From Actinernus sp. WN-2022 (taxonomy: Eukaryota > Cnidaria > Anthozoa > Actiniaria > Actinernidae): DNA of 64,000 bases. Each line of letters begins with the position of its first letter. Position 1 is the first letter of the stretch. The stretch is taken from the NCBI GenBank assembly GCA_030867875.1, contig JAOWCC010000445.1, positions 1-64,000 on the forward strand, written 5' to 3'. Positions 43,759 through 54,430 of this stretch are shown piece by piece. The position numbers were made by a program, and so were the translations under genes. Below the pieces are notes generated by a model that worked only from the letters and a program-made list of their open reading frames with translations, ran no database searches and was not told where the DNA came from.

Positions 43759-43889
43759 GTATTTTTTTATGCCAAGCTTTGTTTAGAGGATGTGTTTTTT
43801 CTTAAGATAAGAAGACAGTTCTGTAATTTTCATTTTATTTATTTGTATAGAAAAATGCAAAAGCTGTATATATATGTAGCTCAAAATTG

Positions 43890-44285
43890 TCTAGAAGATT
43901 TCGTTGAAAGTCCGTTATGGCAATAGAGCTTTTTCAGTCACTGCACCAAACTGTGGAATTAACTCCCATTTCATATTAGATTAAGTTCATCATTAGTCAG
44001 TTTTAAATCTAGTTTAAAGACATTTTTTTATTTAATCGAGTTTTTAATTGATATTGTCTACTACTATTAGTCTGAAGTTAATAACCTTTTTACATTATTC
44101 ATATTTTTTATAATAATTAGTAGGGTTTTTATATCATAAATTGTAAATCATAAAGTTGTATTTATATTATTTTAAGCTTATAAATTGTAAAGCGCCATAG
44201 AACTTTTTAGGATTATGGTGCTCTAGAAGTTCACACATTATTACTATTATTATTATTTATTTAATAAACCCTTACATGTATCGAA
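43890..44285 (+). pseudogene. LINE 3' end in the intron
   Basis: RYGNRAFSVTAPNCGINSH matches the RYGDRAFSVxAPxLWNSLP signature near the end of LINE ORF2; a frameshift follows before FKDIFLFNRVFN. The 3'UTR carries AAAGCGCCATAGAACTTTTT, AGGATTATGGTGCTCTAGAA (hairpin) and an ATTATTATTATT tail. Confidence 0.85.
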
Positions 44286-44882
44286 CAAAAGACTTGCTCA
44301 ATCGATCATGGACCATTCATTATTTATATGCATTTTTTTGAATTTCGCTTGGCTGCTGCACTTTTCCAAAGGGTCAGTTACAGTACAAACCTGAAAGGCA
44401 TGCTGGGTCCATTTTAACTTTAGTTAATATCAGGGTTTTTATTGATCAAGGCCATAAGATAAAAAACTGTAATGTTTGTAATATTATTATCAAATGATGT
44501 TATATTTTGTATTTTATGCTTCTTCTTTTTTATATATATTAAATATCAAATGTTTTTGTAGTTGATCCTGAATCTTGCCAGCCCCCTGCTGCCAGGCATA
44601 AATAATGTATGGTCTCTAATCACCCAGGAGATCTTTTGCATTTTTGGGAGAGATGAGAGAATGAATCCTGAATTCACAGGCCACCACTCTATGTGTTACT
44701 GTTATTTCCAGCCCTCCTTTAATTCACTTTTTAAGTAGGTGGTATTTTGTCATTATTTTTAGTTTGTATAGATGTTGTTTTTTCATTGTAGATCTTTAGC
44801 AGAGAGAAAAACAGGGAGAATAGGCTTTTGTGGATTGAAATATAGGTGCCTTATTTGTAATTTGCGTTTTATTTGTTCACAG

Positions 44883-46525
44883 GAAACAGAACTATCAGCT
44901 ACTGTAAACAAAGTTAAGTCATCAAAAAAGGTTGATGAAATCCTTAAGAAAGCCACCATACCATCAGTGACTGGCATAATTGAAGATGCTGAGCAGATTA
45001 GCCACTCTCCACAGTCTGTCTTTTGTATCAGATGGTTTCCCAATTCCAGTAATACCCACACAGTCTACATCTTCACAGAGTAATGAGATTGTGGATGCCC
45101 TGAGAAGCATAAATGCTCGTCTGGAAGCCTTCCAAGCAGACCCAGTAATACCTGACCACACTAGTCCCGGCTCTCTTCTTAATGCTGCAAGACAGATTAC
45201 ATATTGGTCACCTGTTTTTGTATCGATGTGCAGTGAGCAGAGTCAGGAGAGAGTACCCCATCAAAAAGGCACTGTAGCTGTTCCATCATCCTCACAGCCC
45301 ATCCCAGCAACACAGCCACCAACCTCGCATACCAGTACAACAACACAGTCACAAGCTTCATTTGACATTCTGCCTTCATTCCAGCCCAGCCCAGTAACAC
45401 AACATACTTCATTTGTTCCACCAACCTCACATCCCAGCACTGCAACACAGCCACCAACCTCACATACCAGTACAACAACACAGCCACAAGCTTCATTTGA
45501 CATTCTGCCTTCCTTCCAGCCCAGCCCAGTAACACAACAGACTTCATTTGTTCCACCAACCTCACATCGCGTATCCCGGCACTGCAAAACAGCCACAAGC
45601 TTCATTTGACATTCTGCCTTTATTCCAGCCCAGCCCAGTAACACAACAGACTTCATTTGTTCCACCAACCTCGCATCCCAGCACTGCGACACAGCCACCA
45701 GCTTCATTTGACATTCTGCCTTTATTCCAGCCCAGCCCAGTAACACAACAGACTTCATTTGTTCCACCAACCTCACATCCCAGCACTGCAACACAGCCTC
45801 CAACCTCACATACCAGTACAACAACACAACCACAAGCTTCATTTGACGTTCTTCCTTCATTCCATCTCAGCCCAGTAACACAACAGACTTCATTTGTTCC
45901 ACCAACCTCACATCCCAGCACTGCAATAGAGCCACCAGCTTCATTTGACATTCTGCCTTCATTCCAGTACAGCACCACAACCACAAGCTCCATTTGTTCC
46001 ACCATCATCTTATCCAAGCGCAACAACACAGCCACAAGCTTCATTTGTTCTATCACCATTCCATCCCGGCACAGCAACACAGCATCAGCTTTATTTGTTC
46101 CTTCCAACCAGCCATCAGCTTTATTTGTTTCACAATCATTTCAGCCCAGCACAGCAACATCCACCCTGCAAGCCATCACAGACCTACACACACTTGCCAT
46201 GTTTAGAAAATATGGTTCGGAACATCAAACCTGTATTCAATGGTTGAAAACATTGTGGATACCACGAAAGGTGGACAGTCTTCATCAAGTGAAGGATGTG
46301 TGGGAGAAAGGAACCGAAGACTGTCCTACTTTAAAAGACTGGACCTGTTTAATGAGGAACTACAAGTCCACAAGGGGGAAAAATGTTTCAATATATAGAC
46401 AACGAAAATACATTTATAAATTTTATGAGAGACATAATTTTGATGAGCACATTGTTGCTGCAGCATTTAATGAAATTAAACCCGGAAACCTATACAAACT
46501 GTTGAACTCTAAACAAGCACATTGA
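44883..46525 (+). pseudogene. Long 3' exon: repeat-rich protein with basic C-terminal domain, frameshifted
   Basis: After the TTATTTGTTCACAG acceptor (ending 44882), the phase-0 reading gives ETELSATVNKVKSSKKVDEI, LKKATIPSVTGIIEDAEQIS. One extra T in the TTTT at 45021-45024 shifts the frame; removing it gives a continuous reading into FPIPVIPTQSTSSQSNEIVD and LRSINARLEAFQ. Next comes a tandem repeat of about 35 residues (SFDILPSFQPSPVTQQTSFV, PPTSHPSTATQPP), four to five units, some with a 12-residue extra block. A 7-bp insertion at 45568-45574 shifts the frame again, and the 45950-46150 part fits a third frame. The C-terminus (about 46195-46525, in the 45548-46525 frame) reads FRKYGSEHQTCIQWLKTLWI, VKDVWEKGTEDCPTLKDWT, VSIYRQRKYIYKFYERHNFD and ends ...KLLNSK. 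WxxG...L..W...R and RQRKxIYKFI-like features recall the GCR1_C DNA-binding domain; unproven. Confidence 0.55.
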
Positions 46526-46624
46526 TAACTTTATTGTATAGGAAGATGTGTTAGGTACACCAACAATTGGCCACCATGCCCTTTGTCATATGAATCTCTG
46601 GGGATTGACTGCAATCATCTATAT
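46526..46624. other. 3' flank of the broken gene
   Basis: No AATAAA is visible within 100 bp of the stop; polyadenylation site unknown. Confidence 0.3.
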
Positions 46625-46790
46625 ATACTAATTTGGTTTATAATATAGATACGATAGTACGCGCGCTCTGATTTGATCATTAACCACGTACGCGCGCTCT
46701 GATTTGCCGTGTTTTATTGTTTTCAACTGGCGGTTTCCTTTCATCGCGCGTGTAAATCTATATTTTATCATAAAACACTTGGTCATTGAG
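46625..46790. mobile_element. MITE remnant (ATAGATACGATAGTACGCGC)
   Basis: TACGCGCGCTCTGATTTG is directly repeated 44 bp apart, and TATAATATAGAT / ATCTATATTTTAT form imperfect inverted ends. Typical of a decayed fold-back. Confidence 0.5.
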
Positions 46791-47102
46791 AATACTCGAA
46801 ATGTTGAAAGCACGTGCCTTCGGCTTTTATGTATAGTATAAAACATGGCCAAGGCTTATTTATTTGTTAATTATTCATCAGAACTAAACGTAGACTATCA
46901 ACATTATTGAAGCAATGTTAAGCAGTAACCTGGGGTGTTGACGATTTACTTTAACTAAATTTAGTGCTAATGTAGTTGGAGACACCTAATTTGATATTTT
47001 TTTGTGCCAACAGTCCAGATCCGGGGGATCGGAGCTGGGAGATATTGACTCGCGGTATCGTCTAGACTAGTATGCTTTTGTGTGGGATCTGTGGTTCTAT
47101 TT

Positions 47103-47400
47103 CCCTGCTATCAGAACCTTCTAATCCTCCTTTCTATAATCGGGCTGGCGGGGAAAAGTAGGCTCTGCCCCGAGTCGCAACGTTTTTTATCTAACCGCCG
47201 TCCACAAACGTGGACGAATAAATTATAAAAATATACAGTACGCATGTTTATGTAAATTATTTGATTATTTTAATTTGTTTTCGTGTCGCGTAGTAACGCA
47301 TGCGCAGCACCGAATGATGCGACTCGGGCAGAGAGTACTTTTCCCCGTCAGCGCAGCCCGTACAGAAAAGGGGGAATGGAAGGTTCTGCTAGCAGGAAAT
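47103..47400. mobile_element. TIR element CCTGCTATCAGAACCTTC, ~298 bp
   Basis: CCTGCTATCAGAACCTTC at the left is mirrored by GAAGGTTCTGCTAGCAGG at the right; arms of about 85 bp with indels (GGGGAAAAGTA, CCCGAGTCGCA). GGTTCTATTT / GGTTTTATTT flank the two ends, a probable 9-10 bp target duplication with one change. Confidence 0.75.
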
Positions 47401-47424
47401 GGTTTTATTTTCACCTGAAGTTTA

Positions 47425-47445
47425 TGCCCCCCCCCCCCCCCCCTT
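47425..47445. repeat. Poly-C tract
   Basis: A run of about 20 C; assembly-sensitive. Confidence 0.85.
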
Positions 47446-48700
47446 GAATTCGTTGTGAGTGTTGATCTTGCGGTTACACTAATTTGGGTGACGCCAACTA
47501 AATATTTAACTAATTTTATAGTTAAACTGATCTAAAACACCAACATTGCAGCGACTCAAACCAAGGAATAAAGCTACACTTGCTCAGTTCGAACAACCGG
47601 GCCCTGGTGCTTTATAAAACTAATAAAGTTGATTAGGTTAATAAAAATAATGCTGGTTTTTTTTAACTCGTCACATTCACTTGCTGATTCAACTCGCTTG
47701 TAAAATAATAAGAATTTTAAAAGGACTACAACAACATATTTCAATTTACTTTAGGCAAAATATATTTTATGATTGCACCTTCTACAGTTACAATAATTGA
47801 GTGCCTTAATAAGAATCTTGGTTCAATTTAAATATATTCCACTTAGCTACCATTGTTGAATACAACTAACTTCTTGATACAATGGCGTCATTACTGATTG
47901 CATTTTATCAAAAGTTAATTTGGTATACAAAGATAGTTATGAATTTAAAAAAGGTTTTGTTAGTTTGCATTTCCATTGTTAGCTTGGTTAGAGTACATAA
48001 AGTTAAATGAGGTACATTATTTAATTAGTATAAACTTAATGTATTTAAAAGCGTAGTAAATTCATTATAATATGAAATCTTTGTGTAATCCAGCAAGATT
48101 TGTGTTTGCATCGTTTGTTTAAAAAAAGAACAATAGTTTGAGTAATTACTGTTTTTGCTTATGCCGGGCCAAGTCAAAAGGGAGTGTACAAAAAGGTATA
48201 TATTCAAGTGGGAATAACGAAAACGAGTTAAAGTTAGTCTGTTTATTAATTTTTGCAGGTTCACCATATTTTTTTACAGCAGTTTTGATATAACTTGCTT
48301 TCGACTCCTTAATTTTTATGCTAATTTACTTGAAAGTGAAAGCGCGGATTAAGTGATGATGAATTGGATCCAAGCTATATTGCAAGACCAAGTACAAGAT
48401 GAGTGTAAAAAAGCTTTAATAAAATAAAATAAACCGCATTCAATGACATGCGAGTAGCAAAAGTAAAATTGAAATATGGGATGAAATACATCTTTGGGCA
48501 GGAGTTGAGATACGTTCTTTCGGGATGCCTGTGGGCCAGAGGCCGTGCATGGTTTCAATAATTCACTAGTGCATAATGGCACTTGTGAAACTTGGCTTGG
48601 TGAAGGTATAAATATATTAAACAAGTTTCAGTAGCCCATACGTTTTCCGATGATGGAAACTAAATTGGCCAGATTGCTGGTGAGTCAATCAAATAGCCCA
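47446..48700. other. No gene or repeat recognised
   Basis: AT-rich, unique-looking; short ORFs without splice signals. Confidence 0.4.
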
Positions 48701-48703
48701 TGC

Positions 48704-49027
48704 ACGTTCTATAAACCACAGTTTGAGTTGACGCAAACTATGGGCAAAAAATTCTAAGACATGTTTTGAGTTGACGCAAACTGTGGTTCTCCAGTAGAAG
48801 TATATACCCCACGTTCTATAAACCACAGTTTGAGTTGACGCAAACTATGGTCAAAAAATTCTAAGACATGTTTTGAGTTGACGCAAACTGTGGTTCTCCA
48901 GTAGAAGTATATACCCCACGTTCTATAAACCACAGTTTGAGTTGACGCAAACTATGGTCAATAAATTCTAAGACATGTTTTGAGTTGACGCAAACTGTGG
49001 TTCTCCAGTAGAAGTATATACCCCACG
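48704..49027. repeat. 107-bp tandem array of a palindromic unit, three copies
   Basis: Units start at 48704, 48811 and 48918, almost identical. Each contains AACCACAGTTTGAGTTGACG ... GACGCAAACTGTGGTT, that is, inverted ends around AAACTATGGTC, then CCAGTAGAAGTATATACCCC. A further unit continues at 49668-49780. Confidence 0.95.
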
Positions 49028-49127
49028 TACAAATGAATTCTGGGCTTGAGGAGCTGTCGAAATACACAAAACATGACCTGGAAGTGCAGCAGAAGGCATT
49101 TGCGAAAGTCTAAATCTTAATTTAATA

Positions 49128-49562
49128 TTCGTTTTCAAGGTCCAAAAATATGGAATTCATTAGACAAAAACCTTAAATTCTTGACTAAATACAAATTCAA
49201 AACTTGTTTGAAAAAGATCTTATAAGTAAATATTGATCAAATATCTTTTCAATTTGCCTTTTCAATTTCAATTTAAAATGTGTATTTTCAGCAGATTGTC
49301 TTTTATTCGTTGTCCCTGTTATGTTTACGTGTGTCCGTTTCTTGTATTCATTACATATTAACAAATTATGTACATTGTTTTCGTTCTGACCGCCATATCA
49401 AATTGCAATCTGAACTTTGTCCCGGTGGCTCAGCTTAGTTTAGCTTTCTAGTTATTCTGAGCCTACCAGTACCAATTATTGAGCTTTTCATTTTTCCAGT
49501 AAACCTGTAACTATTATTAATTCCAGTACGAAATAAAATTTGTTGTTGTTGTTGTTGTTGTT
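49128..49562 (+). pseudogene. LINE 3' end with GTT tail
   Basis: FQGPKIWNSLDKNLKFLTKY then FKTCLKKIL and a stop at about 49220 match the LINE ORF2 C-terminus (QGPKIWNSLP...FKxxLK). The 3'UTR ends with ACGAAATAAAATTTGTTGTT and further GTT repeats. It sits between two parts of the palindromic array, which it apparently interrupted. Confidence 0.85.
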
Positions 49563-49659
49563 AAAAATTTCCCGGGGAAGCATGCTCCCGGACCCCTCAA
49601 GAAGCGACCCTTACGGAGCGGTTGTTTGGGCCTACAAATTTTAAAAACCTGGCTACGCC

Positions 49660-49739
49660 ACTGCTATGGTCAATAAATTTTTGAGTTGACGCAAACTGTG
49701 GTTCTCCAGTAGAAGTATATACCCCACGTTCTATAAACC
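49660..49739. repeat. Fourth, partial copy of the 107-bp unit
   Basis: CTATGGTCAATAAATTTTTG then GAGTTGACGCAAACTGTGGT and the CCAGTAGAAGTATATACCCC block, continuous with the longer repeat that follows. Confidence 0.85.
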
Positions 49740-51105
49740 ACAGTTTGAGTTGACGCAAACTATGGTCAATAAATTCTAAGACATGTTTTGAGTTGACGCG
49801 AAATATGGCAACTTTTAGGGTTACGGTTAAATAAACCTTAGTATGCGTTATCTCAATCCATGGTCCGTAAATATACCATATTTTGCGCTATATTAATATG
49901 TTTCATTATGTGACTTTAAGATAAAAAGTCATATTTTGAGATATCTCAAACTGTGGCTTTTGTGTTGTTCCATAGATTGCGTTAACGCAATATGTGGTTT
50001 GCCATCTGTAGTTTTTTTAGCTTTTAACCCGAATCTATTTGTGGTGCTTTTATAACATGCTGACGGGCCGATGCTCGGATTTCTGTTATGGTTAAATTCA
50101 CCATAGTATGCGCTATCTCAACTTATGGTCTATTAAATAAACCATACTTTGCGATAGATGCTCTCTTTCGTGACTTTACCAAAATTGAGGTCGTACTTTT
50201 GAGATCTCCGACCGGCTCCAATTAAACTGTATCTGTGTGCCATCCATAGATTGAAACTGAACATCATCAACGCGATATGTAAAACATATTGAATCGTTTG
50301 GAAGCATGTGCCCCATTTTCTTTAAATCACAGTTTGAGTTGATGCAAACTATGTTCAACAAATTCTAAGACATGTTTTGAGTTGACGCGAAATATGGCAA
50401 CTTTTACGGTTAGGGTTAAATAAACCTTAGTATGCGTTATCTCAATCCATGGTCCGTAAATATACCATATTTTGCGCTATATTTTATGTTTCATTATGTG
50501 ACTTTAAGATAAAAAGTCATATTTTGAGATATCTCAAACTGTGGCTTTTGTTTTGTTCCATAGATTGCGTTAACGCAATTATGTGGTTTGCCATCTGTAG
50601 TTTTTTAGCTTTTTAACCCGAATTTATTCGTGGTGTTTTTATAACATGCTCACGGGCCGTTTCTCGGATTTCTGTTATGGTTAAATACACCATAGTATGC
50701 GCTATCTCAACTTATGGTCTATTAAATAAACCATACTTTGCGATACTTTAGATGCTCTCTTTCATTAGGGCTGGTCTCGGCAAAATTCAAGCAAGTGTCG
50801 AAATCTCGGCGTTCCAAAAAAGTCTCGGATTTTGAAACAAGGGTCTCGGCGAGTCTCGGACCATTCTATACCCCTTAGAGAAGTAAGTCTCGGGCTCGGA
50901 TTTTGAAAGAAGGGTCTCGGCGAGTTTCGGATTTTACCATTCTATACCCCTTTCATTTATGTGACTTTACCAAAATTGAGGTCGTATTTTGAGATGCATA
51001 TATATAGGTTCGGCCGGCTCCAATAATTAAACTGTATCTGTCTGCCATCCATAGATTGAAATAAGATCATTAACATGATATGTAAAACATATTGAATTGT
51101 TTGAA
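49740..51105. repeat. 588-bp unit duplicated in tandem, built of serial palindromes
   Basis: Copy 1 is 49740-50327, copy 2 is 50328-51105; both run from CACAGTTTGAGTTGA through GTTTTGAGTTGACGCGAAAT to ATATGTAAAACATATTGAAT. Within each copy a chain of imperfect hairpins (CCATGGTCCGTAAATATACC, TTGCGTTAACGCAATATGTG, ACCATAGTATGCGCTATCTC, AACCATACTTTGCGATA) keeps the motif [AACCATA-TTTGCG-TATCTCAA-ATGGTT] but changes the bases. Copy 2 has a ~184-bp insertion at 50766-50949. Confidence 0.85.
50766..50949. mobile_element. TCTCGG-array insertion in one copy of the duplicate
   Basis: Present only in copy 2 of the 588-bp duplication. CTTTCAT flanks both sides (50759-50765, 50950-50956). The insert is a set of AAGGGTCTCGGCGAGTCTCG and GTCTCGGATTTTGAAA repeats, with CCATTCTATACCCCTT twice. 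Related in style to 51398-51611. Confidence 0.8.
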
Positions 51106-51397
51106 AAATAAGGAAGCAGCTGTCATTTTGAGCCAGTGCTTAAAACAAGAGCATGCACACTGTTTATACGCCGGTAAAAATGAAAAGAAAAAAAACTCCT
51201 TTCATGAACATACAAATCCCAGCTTGTATCTAGATGCCCGTGTCGATTTTAAGCGAATCATGCCGTTATAAATGCCTCCCTGTTCGAAGCCCCATTGCCT
51301 AGAGTGACTTCTATACCTGTCGAAGGACCTTTAAGCCATATGGTGATATGGATAGAAACAACTTTCCCAAATGAAAGCAAGTTCCACAATCTACAGG
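51106..51397. other. No gene or repeat recognised
   Basis: Unique-looking spacer. Confidence 0.35.
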
Positions 51398-51611
51398 AGG
51401 GGTGGCGAATGGTAAATCCGAGACTTTGGGAGACACCGAGACTTGCGTTTTCAAAATCCGAGACTCTCTCCAAAAAAAATCCGAGACTCCGAGACGGGCA
51501 AAGTAAAGAAAAATCGAGACTCAGAGACCCGACCTATAAAATGCGAGATTTCGAGACTTTACCGGCTTTTTGCGAGACCCTCCGTTTTTCTTGACACCAT
51601 TCGCCACCCCT
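51398..51611. mobile_element. 214-bp TIR element with internal CCGAGACT array
   Basis: Ends AGGGGTGGCGAATGGT and complement; TACAGG / TACATG flank the two sides (5 of 6). The body is an array of CCGAGACT and CGAGACT with A-rich spacers, the complement of the AGTCTCGG motifs in the 50766 insertion. Confidence 0.85.
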
Positions 51612-52303
51612 TACATGCCTCCCGCCAACGTTGAAGTACTGAAATTATTTCAGCCTTAAAGTGCAAATATCATGTTTTCATTGTGACATCACAAGATGAA
51701 TCAATCCCGCAATTCGGTTAGCGTTTATTCTAGTTTAATTCCTGCTCCTGTCTCTCAAAGAAAACTAAGGTAGACAACTAAAGTATATCAGAAATAGAAT
51801 TTGGGGCAAAAAGAGTCCATGTTGTTTTATGGCGCTACTTGCACTTTTAATTAAGCAGATACAGTCTAAATATAATAAGCTTTCAGCTTCTATTTAGATT
51901 GTTTTTCTCCACCGCTAGTTTTTTTTTGTTATAATATGACATCTCTTTATTTATATTTCTAATTATGTGAAGTTGTGTACTGTTATGTAGTGTAGCGTAG
52001 TGTAGTTGGTGTTTTTCCCCGTAATAAGTGATGAAGATACAGCGGATAAACACGCGCCCAAATCGTGTACCAAAAAGGTACACGGCAATGCCGCACTTCT
52101 CTGGCTATAGCTGGCCAAATTAGAACACTATTGGGATGGCACTGGGATGGATGGAACTCGAAACGAGGATTGGCCTATCCAACGATAGAAAACACCCTAA
52201 CCTTTAGAAAGTGCAGTACAAAAACAATAAAGGTTATAAGTATGATGGGTGCAAGCCAGAATACAGGTCTCGAGAGGTTCCGTGCTACTCGTGCACATTA
52301 TTA
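51612..52303. other. No gene or repeat recognised
   Basis: Unique-looking; a GTGTAGCGTAGTGTAGT patch at 51990 only. Confidence 0.35.
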
Positions 52304-52543
52304 TCGGGGGTAGAAGCGGAATATTGAATATTGAATATCGTGGTTGAAAACTGAGGAATATTGAATATTTGCCTGAAAAATATACTGAATACGGAATATT
52401 TCAATAAAGCGCATGACACTTTCGAAAATTAAAAAGAATAAGGAATATCCAAAAAAAATTTAGTAGGGAATGGGAATATTTACCTCAGGAGAGCAGAGGA
52501 ATACGGAATTTTTAGAGTGAAAATATTCCGCTTCTACCCCCGA
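52304..52543. mobile_element. 240-bp TIR element TCGGGGGTAGAAGCGGAATA, 6-bp TSD
   Basis: TIR TCGGGGGTAGAAGCGGAATA (23 bp in all) at both ends; TTATTA at 52298-52303 and 52544-52549. GGAATATT-like motifs repeat throughout the interior. Confidence 0.9.
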
Positions 52544-53278
52544 TTATTAAATGAAACAAATATACTTTCATCACAAAAGCAATGATGCATGATCACTCCT
52601 CGGTGTCTGACTAGAGAGCTTGTAAGTGACATCACTTATTACAGACTATGTATGTATGTATAACTTTATTTAAACACGCGTACGATTGATTCATCAGTTG
52701 GATATAAATTACTAAAATAAATAATTATTATAATACAATCGCTCAATAAAATATGATAAATTATGAAAACTACTAACTTATTCAACTCCAATTCATGAGA
52801 AAGTATTATTCCAAAACTATCAAAGATAATGAAACTGACTCCAACAAGCAGTAGAAAACGCTAAAACCGTCATTTATATTAGTCAAGTTGGATCCTTGGT
52901 AATTGACGACGAATGTATATTTGAAGCCAAGAAAACATTTGGGGTTTGGAACATATCCCAAAACAGCGAAAAGTGAAAGGAATCCAAGGACCGCCTCCCG
53001 GTTAGCTCAGTGGTTTAATAAGCTCCGGTTGTAAATGGTAAGGATGTCATTTCTTTGGATATTTTAAACAATAACAGGTAGCTCCTCCAAGTGGCCCCCA
53101 TTCCCTTGACAACAACTACAATAACGATGAAGAGTTCAGTAAAACATGGACTATCTTTCTTTATTCAATACTTATAATTGTCTAATATATATTCTCAAAT
53201 TTGTTAATAATTCATTAGCCAACCAGTCTCGCTATTTGGCCACATGAAACTTGAAACACCAAAATAACTTTCCAGTGC
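52544..53278. other. Mostly unassigned; LINE tail and SINE head fragments
   Basis: 52651-52680 (ATGTATGTATGTATAACTTTAT) looks like the microsatellite-ended 3' tail of a minus-strand LINE. 52988-53022 (CCCGGTTAGCTCAGTGGTTT) is a tRNA-like box A without box B, probably a SINE scrap. No gene. Confidence 0.4.
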
Positions 53279-53447
53279 TGTTTATTACTCGGGCCAGCGT
53301 AGGCTGGGCCCGAGTCAAGTTTCGCAAGTGTTTATTATTACTCGGGCCAGGCCTTTGGCCGGCACGAGTCAGAAAATGCAAGCCGTTTATTATTACTCGG
53401 GCCAGGCCTTCGGCCGGCACGAGTCTTAAAATGCAAGCCGTTTATTA
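53279..53447. repeat. ACTCGGGC hairpin array, three copies
   Basis: ACTCGGGCCAGGCCTTCGGC-CGGCACGAGTC and two variants, spaced about 50-55 bp, each a short hairpin and each followed by AAAATGCAAGCCGTTTATTA-like text. The same block opens module E at 21065-21110. Confidence 0.8.
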
Positions 53448-54430
53448 TTTTTTGTGTCGCTGATTTGCCTCGGCAACCAATCAGATTGTTGCACTGGTCA
53501 CGTGACACATTGCGCTATGCGTTCGCGTCAATCGATCTCTTTCTTTGCGATACACAGGAGCGAAATACAATCTCAGCTTAAGTGTTTCTAAACACGTTTA
53601 GATATAAAAGGTATCGAATTATAATCTCAGGGTAGATTTCGTCAGGCGCGCTCAGATAACAAAGGTCAAAGCTCTCAGACAAGGCGAGACAAGGAGATAT
53701 CGATTTCTATGAGTCATTGTCAGAAATCTATTCCCGGCCGTAAAATTAGGCAATACCACCGTCTGCCAATGGGTAACTGAACTGTCAGGTCAACTACACA
53801 GCTTAGAGAGTCTTTCTACTAGATTGAGAGACATTAATATACTGTTACATGTCTGTTAATATGGGGAAAACTGAAGAAACCCTCATTGCATTGAGTTTGA
53901 TAACTAGCCTGAAATACAGCCGCCTTCTCAGTTAGTTCCAGGGTCCTTGAATTTTCAAATGGCTCAACTCGTCGCGAGCGCAAGTGAACTTGTGAAATTA
54001 TCGCCATCACGCCGCGTATACAGTCAAGTCTGTTTGTCTCGGAAAGTATTTATTGTAGTTTATATCTCTTCCCTAATTGCACTGATGAAGGACTCGAAAC
54101 CCTAAACGTCCCAGCAGCTTGTGTTACAGCTGATAAACGGAGGAAATGGCTCTACTGAAACAAAATCAAAGCGGACGAGTTTCGTGTTGTTTAGCTTTGC
54201 GGCCGAAGTCCATCATTGTCTGTGGTTCGGCGGGGAAGAAGAGTGTTCGTTGGGATTACTTTCAACAAAGTACACTGTATTTCAACTACCAATCTCGTAC
54301 AAGTGCCTTTAATTTTTAATGATTTTCACGAAGTGGTCCTTTTTTGGCAGAATTTATTTTAGAAACAGTTGGCCTCATACCTAAAAGTGACAGCCCGAGT
54401 AAACGCCCAGCGGGCGTCTTGTTATTATTT
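53448..54430 (+). mobile_element. CCCGAGT-hairpin module A (short form)
   Basis: From TTTTTTGTGTCGCTGATTTG to CAGCCCGAGTAAACGCCCAG-CGGGCGTCTTGTTATTA. Nearly identical to the ends of module C, but lacks C's central ~1.97 kb: TATTTCAAC (54281-54289) is joined to TACCAATCTC. It contains the ATG frame beginning MALLKQNQSG-like in phase with C, cut before the donor. Confidence 0.75.

Noticed and set aside
45261..45860. 199-residue ORF on the minus strand with repeated QMKLVAVLLYWYVRL-type text
   Set aside because: It is the antisense of the coding minisatellite of the broken gene; periodicity follows the 105-bp unit.
52988..53022. tRNA gene (CCCGGTTAGCTCAGTGGTTT)
   Set aside because: No box B follows at tRNA spacing.
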